This document shows, piece by piece, positions 55,344 to 64,000 of a stretch of 64,000 nucleotides of DNA (within the stretch, counting starts at the first letter, position 1; every line of letters starts with the position of its first letter). This stretch comes from Gautieria morchelliformis (lineage: Eukaryota; Basidiomycota; Agaricomycetes; Gomphales; Gomphaceae). Position numbers and translations under genes: made by a program. The stretch spans positions 1-64,000 of the forward strand of contig WHVA01000225.1 in the NCBI GenBank assembly GCA_015179125.1, given 5' to 3'. Under the pieces are notes generated by a model that was not told where the DNA came from, did not search any database, and saw nothing but the letters and a program-made list of their open reading frames with translations.

Positions 55344-57937
55344 TCAAACGTTTAAACTCCATAAATCACCCTTGAGAAACTCAAGGGTCAACGACTGAAA
55401 CCCCGACCCAGATGGTGTTACAGGCGAGTACCCTGACGTGGTCGTATCTGTCATGGGCCAAAGAGTGATCAGAAGACCGCCACCGCTCGCCTCGCCGACA
55501 CTTCGAGTATCAGTTGAGGTGTCATCTCGGTTGCCACCAATATGTTCGATGACCTGGCTGCGTCCCGGCTGTTCGAACGGCTCGTCCTGAGCAGTATCGT
55601 CTAGCATCTGGTTCAACATGTCCGTTTGTTCTTCGGAAAACTCGTCAATATCCGTCTCAAAGATGGCAAGTCTCGCGGACAGGCTGCTCAGACGGGTCTC
55701 TCTTGAGAATTCAGGGAGTGGAGCAACCGCGACCTCCTGCTGGTTGGAGGAACTCCAAAAATCACCCTTGAGGAAGTCAAGACTCAACGACTGAACCTCC
55801 GACCCAGATGGTATTATGAGCGAATACCCTGACGTGGTCGTATCTGTCATGGACGAAAAGCGAGAGATCAGGAGACCGTCATCGTTCGCCTCACCAACAC
55901 TTGGAGTATCAGTTGAGTCGTCATCTCGGTTGCCACCAATATGTTCGATGACCTGGCTGCGTCCCGGCTGTTCGAACGGCTCGTCCTGAGCAGTATCGTC
56001 TAGCATCTGGTTCAACATGTCCGTTTGTTCTTCGGAAAACTCATCAATATCCGTCTCAAAGATGGCAAGTCTCGCGGACAGGCTGCTCAGACGGATCTCT
56101 CTTGAGAATTCAGGGAGTGGAGCAACCGCGACCTCCTGCTGGTTGGAGGAACTCCAAAAATTGCCCTTCAGGAAGTCAAGACTCAACGACTGAACCTCCG
56201 ACCCAGATGGTATTATGAGCGAATACCCTGACGTGGTAGTATCTGTCATGGCCGAAAAGCGAGAGATCAGGAGACCGTCATCGTTCGCCTCACCAACACT
56301 TGGAGTATCGGTTGAGTCGTCATCTCGGTTGCCACCAATATGTTCGATGACCTGGCTGCGTCCCGGCTGTTCGAACGGCTCGTCCTGAGCAGTATCGTCT
56401 AGCATCTGGTTCAACATGTCCGTTTGTTCTTCGGAAAACTCATCAATATCCGTCTCCAAGATGGCAAGTCTCGCGGACAGGCTCAGACGGATCTCTCTTG
56501 AGAATTCAGGGAGTGAAGCAACCGCGACCTCCTGCTGGTGGGAGGAACTCCAAAAATTGCCCTTCAGGAAGTCAAGACTCAACGACTGAACCTCCGACCC
56601 AGATGGTGTTACGAGCGAATACCCTGACGTGGTCGTATCTGTCATGGTCGAAAGGCGAGAGATCAGGAGACCGTCATCGTTCGCCTCACCAACACTTGGA
56701 GTATCGGTTGAGTCGCCATCTCGGTTGCCACCAATATGTTCGATGACCTGGCTGCGTCCCGGCTGTTCGAGCGCCTTGTCCTGAGCAGTATCGTCTAGCT
56801 TCGTGTCGCTTGGTTCTTGCAAAAACTCGTCAACATGCGGCTCAAGAATGGCAGGTCCCGCGGACAGGCTGCTTAGACCGATCTCACTTGATAGTTCAGG
56901 GAGTAGAGCAACCGCGACCTCCTGCTGGTTGCAGGAAATTTCCTCGCACGCCTCCACTTCTTCATCGGTGAAACTTTGCACGAGGCTACCGAGAAGATCA
57001 GCGATGTCACCGACGACATATGCCCCACGAAGGTATAGTTCAGGGGATAGAGCAGCCGCGACCTCCTGCTGGTTGCAGGAAATTTCCTCGCACGCCTCCA
57101 CTTCTTCATCGGTGAAACTTTGCACGAGGCTAGCGAGAAGATCAGCGATGTCACCCACTACATACGCCCCACGAAGGTATAGTTCAGGGGATAGAGCAGC
57201 CGCGACCTCCTGCTGGTTGCAGGAGATTTCCTCGCACTCCTCCACTTCGTCGTCGGTGAAACTTTGCACGAGACTACCGAGAAGATCAGCGATATCACCG
57301 ACTACATATGCCCCACGAAGGTATACGTCGTCTGCATCCTCTAAGTCCGTGCTTTCCGCATCGCACGGCTGGTGCAGCTCACAATCGATATCTGTCAAAA
57401 TATAATTGGGCCTACACTCATCGCCTGAAATATGATGACGAGCTCACCATCTGCGAGACTCACCGCACACGCCCAGGCGGTTATCTGGGCTTGTTTGTCG
57501 CGGCTCACGAATCGAGGGGTGCTCATAACGTCCGGCGGATAAATAGGGGGCTCCTCCACTGCAGCCGCCTCTACGCCAGCATTACTGGGAATCTCGCCCA
57601 TGTCCGCGCAAAGCCCCTCTAGGAGTCGTGCTATATCACCGATGGCTATCGCACCTTGGAGGTATAGGTCGCGCGGGGTGCTCATGACGTCCGACGGATA
57701 AATAGGGGGATCCTCCACTGCAGCCGCCTCTACGCCAGCATTACTGGGAATCTCACCCATGTCCGCGCAAAGCCCCTCTAGGAGTCGTGCTATCTCACTG
57801 ATGGCTATCGCACCTTGGAGGTATAGGTCGCGCGAATGTTCCGTCTCAAGTGCGGTGACGGCCTTGTGCGACTGGGGGTATGTCTCGAATTCAGAACCGT
57901 CTAGAGCAGAAGCTGGGATATTCTGAGAATGGATCAT
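55344..57937 (-). CDS. Protein made of three classes of tandem repeats, function unknown
   Basis: The first exon (57937 to about 57453) starts MIHSQNIPASALDGSEFETY and carries two 53-residue repeats (DLYLQGAIAIGDIARLLEGL, then CADMGEIPSNAGVEAAAVE). An intron with donor GTGAGC at the ADG codons joins it to the long second exon ending at 55344. That exon has three 48-residue repeats (LYLRGAYVVGDIADLLASLV, QSFTDEEVEACEEIS). Four repeats of 132-133 residues follow (LDDTAQDEPFEQPGRSQVIE, SVGEANDDGLLISRFS, TDTTTSGYSLIIPSGSEV, LSARLAIFETDIDEFSEEQT). The 53- and 48-residue units share the pattern L-YL-GA-GDIA-LL. About 840 residues, very acidic, with no signal peptide, membrane helix or Cys pairs. 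The long units are nearly identical at DNA level, implying recent homogenisation. No family recognised. Confidence 0.7.
55531..56870 (-). repeat. Tandem array of 396-399-bp units within the repeat gene
   Basis: The word ttgccaccaatatgttcgat begins at 55531, 55930, 56329 and 56725, giving periods of 399, 399 and 396 bases, all multiples of three. Neighbouring units differ by only a few percent by eye. Confidence 0.95.
56930..57330 (-). repeat. Three tandem 144-bp units within the repeat gene
   Basis: The word aggtatagttcaggg occurs at 57031 and 57175, exactly 144 bases apart, with a third unit ending at about 57320. This is the 48-residue protein repeat. Confidence 0.92.
57516..57830 (-). repeat. 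Two tandem 159-bp units in the first exon
   Basis: ggggtgctca recurs at 57516 and 57675, 159 bases apart, matching the 53-residue protein repeat. Confidence 0.92.
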
Positions 57938-58589
57938 AAGTAATAGCTAAGTGCGGTATAAGGTGGAAAGGACGTATAAAACCGTGGAACGTTCCAGTCG
58001 TTCTCTGGGTAGTATGTGGACAAAAGCAAGAAGTATGAGATAGGTCCAGGCGATCCCAAGACGTTATAAAGGTCGTTTTAACCCTATCTTGGGACAGACA
58101 TCCGAAAGTGTCACATAGCGGCAAGAGTGAGACAATCTCACGGGACACAAACTGGCTAGCTTTGCAGCAGATAAGTATGAGAGCAATTCCCCTGCTTCAC
58201 CGTTGAAGGAGAGGAACATGCTCTCATATTTATCTGGCAAAGCCAAGTTGTGTCCACAGCCATGTGGAGAACCGACTTCTGCAACTAACACGTGATTCTA
58301 CCAATCATGGAGCCACGTGATAGTACGCAATACGGTGGCGCCTCGGCTGCAGTCGTACACGCACCCTCCGCATCTAGCGCCAGAGCGCCCACAGTTCGAG
58401 GTAGTTAGTTCCCTATCTTAGATACTGTACAGCAGCGGAGACCACCGGGGAACTCAGATTAGCCTTAGCTTTGTTCTTCCTACTAGACTGCGCGTTCGCG
58501 TTCTCTATACTATTTAGACACGATCTACGCTTGTCTCGCTTCTTCCTGGCACACTCCGTGTCCACAATGGCAAAGTATCGTGTCGCCGC
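57938..58589. promoter_or_regulatory. Upstream region of the repeat gene
   Basis: Non-coding. Bases 58030-58345 recur with about 90 percent identity at 59787-60100, so this is the promoter-side part of a segmental duplication. Confidence 0.6.
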
Positions 58590-58665
58590 CACTTAAACTG
58601 CCGCATTGTCATGATGGGGATGAATGGAATGGGACAATGTGACCATATAAATGCAAAATCGGGAA
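58590..58665 (-). repeat. Inverted copy of the NAS2 3' end
   Basis: The reverse complement reads cccgattttgcatttatat, then cattgtcccattc and catgacaatgcggcagttta. This matches 54832-54910, which covers NAS2's last intron, last exon and downstream bases, with small indels. Confidence 0.88.
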
Positions 58666-58724
58666 ATGCCACCAACATGTTCGATGACCTGGCTGCGTCC
58701 CGGCTGTTCGAACGGCTCGTCCTG

Positions 58725-58853
58725 AGCAGTATCGTCTAGCATTTGCTTCAACATATCGGATCGTTCTTGCGAAAATTCATCAATATCCCGGATATTGATG
58801 AATTTTCGCAAGAACAATCCGACATGTTGAAGCAAATGCTAGACGATACTGCT
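58725..58853. repeat. Near-perfect palindrome, 64-bp arms, 1-base centre
   Basis: Arms 58725-58788 and 58790-58853 are inverted copies with two mismatches and a single base between them. The arm is coding sequence of the long repeat (DIDEFSQEQSDMLKQMLDD). Confidence 0.95.
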
Positions 58854-59712
58854 GTCTCAAAGATGGCAAGTCTCGCGGACAGGCTGCTCAGACGGATCTC
58901 CCTTGAGAGTTCAGGGAGTGGAGCAACCGCGACCTCCTGCTGGTTGGAGGAACTCCAAAAATTACCCTTGAGAAGACTCAACGACTGAACCTCCGACCCA
59001 GCCGGTGTTACGAGCGAATACCCTGACGTGGTCGTGTCTGTCATGGTCGAAAAGCAAGAGATCAGAAGACCGCCATCGTTCGCCTCACCAACACTTGGAG
59101 TATCAGTTGAGTCGCCATCTCGGTTGCCACCAATATGTTCGATGACCTGGCTGCGTCCCGGCTGTTCGAGCGCGTTGTCCTGAGCAGTATCGTCTAGCTT
59201 CGTGTCGCTTCGTTCTTGCAAAAAATCGTCAACATCCGTCTCAAGAATGGCAGGTCCCGCGGACAGGCTGCTTAGACGGATCTCCCTTGAGAGTTCAGGG
59301 AGTAGAGCAACCGCGACCTCCTGCTGGCTGAAGGAAATTTCCTCGCACTCCTCCACTTCTTCGTCGGTGAAACTTTGCACGAGGCTAGCGAGAAGATAAG
59401 CGATGTCACCGACTACATATGCCCCACGAAGGTATATGGCGTCTGCATCCCCCAAGTCCGTGCTTTCCGCATCGCACGGCTGGTGCAGGTCACAGTCGAT
59501 ATCTGTCAAAATATAATTAGGCTGACACTCATCGCCTGAAATATGATGCCGAGCTCACCATTTGCGAGACTCACAGCACACGCCCAGGCGGTTATCTGGG
59601 CCTGTTTGTCGCGGCTCAGGAATCGAGGGGTGCCCATAACGTCCGACGGATAAATAGGAGGCTCCTCCACTGCAGCCGCCTCTACGCCAGCATTCCCAGT
59701 AAGCCCCTCTAG

Positions 59713-59767
59713 GAGTCGTGCTATCTCACCGACAGGCGCGATGGCTGTCGGTGAGATAGCACGACTC
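59713..59767. repeat. Short palindrome in the first-exon remnant
   Basis: Arms of about 23 bp (59713-59735 and 59745-59767) with a 9-base spacer. The arm encodes the GDIARLLE segment of the 53-residue repeat. Confidence 0.9.
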
Positions 59768-60110
59768 TTGGAGGTATAGGTCGCGCAGGCGATCCCAAGA
59801 CATTATAAAGGTCGTTTTAACCCTATCTTGGGACAGACATCCGAAAGTGTCACATAGCGGCAAGAGTGAGACAATCTCACGGGACACAAATTTGCTAGCT
59901 TTGCAGCAGATAAATATGAGAGCATGTTCCCCTGCTTCACCGTTGACGGAGGCGAACATGCTCCCATATTTATCTGGCAAAATTAAGTTGTGTCCCGTGA
60001 GGCAACTCACCGCCCACTCTGCAACTAACACGTGATTCTACCAAGGCTTATGGAGCCACGTGATACCGCGCAATACGGTGTCGCCTCGCCTGCCGTCGTA
60101 CCCGACGGCA

Positions 60111-60427
60111 ATCGCCGGATCTTCATAGCTGACCAAGCAAGGCCAAAGAATCGGTCACTCAGCCGATCAAACTCTGGGGTTGTGCTTACCCAGTTCGCTG
60201 AGAACACTCAGCCATGACTGCCACCTATTTACGTAGTGCGCGCCGCTGCTTCGCGGACTCAATGTTACGGCAAGCTCATTCTTACTTCAGCCTTTTCCCC
60301 AAAGGTCAACAACGTACCACCACTTCCTGCACCTCAATACCGCGCACCTCAAGAGCATTGGGCCTCAGTGAGAGGGTTATGGCTCTCTTTTTGTCGGGCA
60401 TATTCTAACTAATGTCCGGTGGTTAGT
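60111..60427. promoter_or_regulatory. Upstream region of SUR2 with a small ORF
   Basis: A 64-codon plus-strand frame at 60214-60408 (MTATYLRSARRCFADSMLRQ, then HSYFSLFPKG) looks like a mitochondrial presequence. It has no identifiable continuation and ends 20 bases before the SUR2 start. It is either an upstream ORF of the SUR2 leader or chance. Confidence 0.4.
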
Positions 60428-61506
60428 ATGACATCTACTCTGAACCACCATTTTAATGTTTCCAGCGACATTTGGACTTCGGACACCTTTCCGTGGTATC
60501 ATATCCCTCGGACGTCTCTCATTCCAGGCATTCCCGACCACATAACTCTGCTCGCGACACCTGCGGTCGTTTATTGGACCGTGTCCCTCGTCTTTCATCT
60601 GTTGGACGTATCAGGTTGGGACTGGCTGGAGCAATACCGCGTGCAACCGTCAGCCGAAATCCTCAAGAAGAATCTTGCAACCAAGGGACAGGTTGTTGCA
60701 GCTGTTATGAAGATACAGGTGATGCAAGTGGTTGCCGGACTGCTATGGACATACTTCGTTGGCCAGGACTCGAGTGTCCAGAATCATGCCGCAGAGTTAC
60801 AAGCGCTGAGCGAGGTTATTGTGCGTTGGTCTATCAGGATAGTTGGAAGGGACCAGTCAGTGCAAATCCTGGCTAAGCATGGTCCCATGCTCACCTATTA
60901 TGCATATTGGTGGGCTGTTCCACTCATCCAGCTGGCGTCCGCAATGTAAGTTCTCTGTCGTCAGAGGAGTCATGCAGCTGCACATATGATATCGTATAGG
61001 TTTTTCCTTGACACCTACCAATATTTCGTTCATCGTGCCCTTCACGAGGTTCCTTTCCTCTACAAGCATCTACATTCCGTGCACCACCGCCTTTACGTTC
61101 CATATGCGTATGGCAGTCAATTTAATCACCCATTCGAGGGTGCCATTGTTGACGGACTCAGCGTTGCGCTCGCCGCCGCATTTGGAAGACTATCTGATCG
61201 ACAGGCAGTTCTGCTTTTCTCAATAGCCACCTACAAGGGAGTCGAAGATCATTGTGGATATCAGTTTCCGTGGCATCCACTTCGCTTCCTCTCCAGTAAT
61301 GACACGGAATTCCATGAAATCCACCATCAGGTGACATTGATTCCATCAAAAGTTTAATTCACATCTAACACGTATATGGGCAGATCGCTGGATTAAAGTC
61401 GAATTTTTCACAGCCATTGTTTACATTCTGGGATCGTGCCCTAGGAACTTACATGACCATGGAGCAACTGGAAGCCAAGAAAGGCAGGAAGACGAAAATG
61501 CTTTAG
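60428..61506 (+). CDS. SUR2: Sphinganine C4-hydroxylase
   Basis: Three exons (60428-60945, 61000-61330, 61384-61506) join in frame to 323 residues. The ER enzyme hydroxylates dihydrosphingosine to phytosphingosine in ceramide synthesis. Early residues WYHIPRTSLIPGIPDHI match the family. Membrane helices include LLATPAVVYWTVSLVFHLLD and TYYAYWWAVPLIQLASAMFF. The diiron histidine boxes are complete: FVHRALHEVPFLYKHLHSVH with HRLYVPYAYGSQFNHPFEG, and DTEFHEIHHQ. The C-terminus LEAKKGRKTKML is basic and may serve ER retention. All His residues of the HxxxH, HxxHH and HxxHH set are present. Confidence 0.94.
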
Positions 61507-63482
61507 CACGGCTTACAAACACTCACACCTATGCGCTGCTCTCATCATCTTTTTCATCTCATATATTTATTACGACTCCCTTCTATCTCCCCGGTTAACG
61601 CTGGATCCTTCCGTACTAACATGGATCATTTCCCGGGCAATTGTGTCCGTTGTATCGGTCTATACCCTGCTTGCTTATGTTCACTAACAACTTTGATACG
61701 TCGGTGACTGGCGACATCAAAAATACTAATAGGGTCTATTTTGAATGGTCTTGGCTTTCGGGGGATTTTTTTTGTTACTCGGTGAACTTGTCTCATGACT
61801 AGATCGGGAAACAAGATTTGCTTACTGGACGGTCAAACTTGAGGCAAGCTGTGCAAGTTCCAAACTAGAGGCCACCTCAGCCCAGTATCGGTGGCGCCTC
61901 CGGCGGAAAATGTTGCGCTTGAACCTGGCTTGCGCCACTTCAACTCGTGTTCTCGATGTTGCGCAGCCTCTCAGGGTGCCTATAGACGCGCACCTATGCC
62001 TGGAACAAACGTTCTCCCAAACCGGCTTCGCCTCGCCCCCACCGTTCTATAATTACTATAATTAACCTGGCTGCCCCAAAAATCAGAGAATCGAGCCCGC
62101 TGCGCGAGACCGTCTCCGGACTAGACTCGGCTGACTCGGAGACTCTCGCAGCCAAACAGTGATCCTCGATCCACCGTCTACTGACAGCATGACACCCTCA
62201 ACGCGTCCACGACTTAAACCCATCCCGGTTCCTGTCTCCCAAAAATTGTTTAATATATATATATTAGAACACATCTAAACATTACCCGCGTGCCTGGGAA
62301 CCATGTTGTCGCCTTCGCCCGGTGTGCGACGGCGGGGTCTGGTACTGTCCCCTAATGCATATATCGGGGTGATACGCTACGCCGCATGCACGTGCATTAA
62401 GTCTTTTGCGGATGAGGTTCCTGTAACGTGTTCCTCAGTGGCCACATGCCGATGTACTGCCTCTACTAGTCGCACAGCCATCCAGCTATCTATATATATC
62501 CCCCGCTTAGCTGTAGGAAAGTACCTTGCGAATTATACGGTAAGTGTGATAAGTACTGCACAGCTAGGTTTTCATGATTTGATAACTGTAACGGCATTCG
62601 CGAACTGCTCTGATCCTCTCTCTGATATCTGATAAGTTGATAACTGGATTCAGAGTGAAAATCGATTATTGAAACTTACAGGAGAGTACTTGACGTATGT
62701 GTTGCGGGTGACGAGTGCACACGACATTTTCTATCGTATAATATTCATCAAATCTGCTTGTGTGCGTCGCCCGGCCTGTAGTACACTTATAACCTCATGG
62801 GAGATGGTCGAAACGGTATGAAATGTGCGTTATATATACGTGACGTTGTGTACATCCTGCTGTTTTGGAAGATGCACCCTAATCGGTTACTAATTTATAC
62901 GGATAACTCCGACATCTCCCTGGAGTGGAGCAACGCTTTGTATCTTCGCCGCGATTCTTATAGGTACCGACGTACAAAATGTGCTGTTTTCCCACGTCGA
63001 GGGTACCAGTTAATTTCAAGGCCACCCCTAGTCATGATCTGTCAGCATTGGACGTCTGGACGCCCTCTCCCCCCCTCTCTTCTTTTTCTTAGGCTGTGTG
63101 CACAAATACGGTGTTCATCTATGGGGACACCTTGACGCCTAACGCTCGCTGTAACGTACCTAGCTGTCTGTACTCTGGGCCTATTCTCTGCTCCGAGTCG
63201 GTCTCGGGTGGGCGTGCGCTAGAACGTTTTCAATGAAACTTGAAGCCAGGGCCCTAACACCATCATGTCAGTCTATGTGCCAAGTTCGTACGAATTTAAC
63301 CGGGCGTTATAAACTAATCGGGTTGCATTTTCGGTAGCTTCGGTCCCAGAGTCTGCAGAGAATCGAGTCCGCTGCGCGAGACCGTCTCCCGGAGACTCAC
63401 GGGTCTCCCCGAGTCCCTCAGAGACTGTCTCGCGCAGCGGACGCTATGTCCTCCAGAGTCTGACAGCCGCCCACCTTTTTCT
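61507..63482. other. Gene-poor stretch with a dispersed foldback repeat
   Basis: No gene recognised in almost 2 kb. The word agagaatcgagcccgctgcg starts at 62085 and recurs (one change) at 63357. A T-run lies near 61765 and a (ta)n run near 62252. Small open frames at 62303-62632 and 62797-63135 show no family features. Confidence 0.4.
62085..63442. repeat. Possible 1.36-kb MITE-like unit bounded by a shared terminus
   Basis: The word gtccgctgcgcgagaccgtc (63367 on) is present directly at 62085-62119 and 63357-63389 and inverted at 63421-63442 (gtctcgcgcagcggac). Thus 62085 and 63442 form an inverted pair, and 63367-63442 is itself a hairpin with 22-bp arms. No target duplication was found. 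Confidence 0.55.
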
Positions 63483-63992
63483 ATGTATATTCTGCCTCTG
63501 CCATCAAATGCCCGTCCGTCGTCCAGCGGGTTTCAACGGCGTGTCTTGCAACTAGGAGCACTCCCACTAGTCAATTTTTCCAGCGACTATAGACTCAAGG
63601 CAACAACTATGTCTGTCTATGACACTGTGGCCTTTGAAGGACCAGTTACGCCGGTTGGCTTGGGCTCACAGGATCGGCCAGAAAGCGTGCCATCCGTCGA
63701 TGAAATGGGGATTGTTCAGTTGCACTATAGTGGTAGGGGATCTCCAACTATTGAACCAGGTCTGAGATCTGAACTTGGACTGATACCGCCCCAGCATTTC
63801 TATGCACTAACCCCCAACCCCAAGCAAATCCGTGATTTTGCCTGTTGGTATATTCTCAATTATCTGGCAACGTCCGGTGAGTGCGGGGAGTCATTTAGGC
63901 TGCCATATCTCACCATATCTGGCCAGAGTCAGTTTTCACTGGGCGTAAGGTTCCCTTCAGCTTTGCCGCAGGGCGCGGCGCTTCACAACTAG
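63483..63992 (+). CDS. Open reading frame of unknown function, possibly a gene start
   Basis: A 169-codon frame; the Met at 63609 (MSVYDTVAFEGPVTPVGLGS) is a more convincing start than the first Met at 63483 because the preceding part has no protein-like character. Contents include PPQHFYALTPNPKQIRDFAC and WYILNYLATSGECGESFRLP. It stops at 63992, or a splice site may lie earlier. No family recognised. Confidence 0.35.
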   Translation: MYILPLPSNARPSSSGFQRRVLQLGALPLVNFSSDYRLKATTMSVYDTVAFEGPVTPVGLGSQDRPESVPSVDEMGIVQLHYSGRGSPTIEPGLRSELGLIPPQHFYALTPNPKQIRDFACWYILNYLATSGECGESFRLPYLTISGQSQFSLGVRFPSALPQGAALHN

Positions 63993-64000
63993 AACAACAT

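Larger units (their letters stand above)
58590..60110 (-). pseudogene. Rearranged partial second copy of the repeat gene
   Basis: Frame 59509-58748 repeats the second exon of the main gene with one 48-residue unit and about one and a half of the long units (DIDCDLHQPCDAESTDL, IYLRGAYVVGDIAYLLASL, QPGRSQVIEHIGGNRDGDST). It then runs into inverted sequence and ends VSSSICFNMSDCSCENSS. A remnant of the first exon lies at 59520-59765 and is interrupted by a palindrome. The promoter-side copy is at 59787-60110. The left border (58590-58665) is an inverted copy of the NAS2 3' end. The copy lacks the first-exon repeats in usable form and is probably not functional. Confidence 0.8.

Noticed and set aside
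56803-57405. 200-codon plus ORF opposite the repeat gene
   Set aside because: It is the complement of the 48-residue repeats, and its Ser/Arg/Thr repetition follows from the coding repeats on the other strand.
55190-57830. CRISPR-like regularity of repeats
   Set aside because: The repeats are direct, coding or minisatellite, without unique spacers, and the DNA is eukaryotic.

Overview
The window is nuclear DNA of a filamentous basidiomycete, most likely an agaricomycete. Genes are dense, on both strands, and cut by many 45-70 nt GT-AG introns. The transposon remnants (KDZ with CxC5/CxC6 clusters, BED-finger hAT, Ty3/gypsy, an rve-type integrase) and the Crinkler-type kinase gene fit that group. 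All gene models were spliced by eye from splice signals and family knowledge; no search was run.

Layout. 1-3.7 kb is a graveyard: an intron-bearing broken copy of the dihydroxy-acid dehydratase gene (the intact copy is at 31.6-34.0 kb), a deleted gypsy element, a degenerate minisatellite and AT-rich repeats. 4.0-9.9 kb is a housekeeping block: RIO1 kinase (-), polynucleotide kinase/phosphatase (+) and a mitochondrial phosphate carrier (-). 10.1-19.9 kb is flanked by about 80-bp inverted repeats and holds two convergent decayed genes of a KDZ-type transposon, an integrase shard and a nested 1.25-kb hAT element with a perfect 8-bp target duplication. 20.5-25.4 kb encodes a CDC25-type Ras exchange factor. 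26.7-27.6 kb holds ankyrin-repeat debris with two foldback palindromes, followed by an unresolved membrane-protein gene. 29.1-31.5 kb is a Crinkler-like header + kinase gene, 76 bp head-to-head from ILV3. 34-40 kb is gene-poor and contains a 3.2-kb element with 33-bp perfect terminal inverted repeats.

40.1-54.9 kb is a second gene-rich block: two Zn2Cys6 regulators, a small four-helix membrane protein, Aurora kinase, a Ser-rich protein, a fungal multi-pass membrane protein, a Pep12/Vam3-type syntaxin and the proteasome chaperone Nas2. 55.3-60.1 kb is the most unusual part: a gene built of three classes of tandem repeats (53, 48 and about 133 residues), followed by a rearranged partial second copy that carries an inverted piece of the NAS2 3' end and two sharp palindromes. 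Sphinganine C4-hydroxylase (SUR2) follows at 60.4-61.5 kb. The rest to 64 kb is non-coding or unrecognised, with a dispersed repeat that also folds back.

The genes do not form one pathway. Several are head-to-head pairs with 76-165 bp between start codons (RIO1/PNK, Crinkler-kinase/ILV3, syntaxin/NAS2), which suggests shared promoters. The main themes are nested transposon decay and recombination-driven duplication of a fast-evolving repeat gene.
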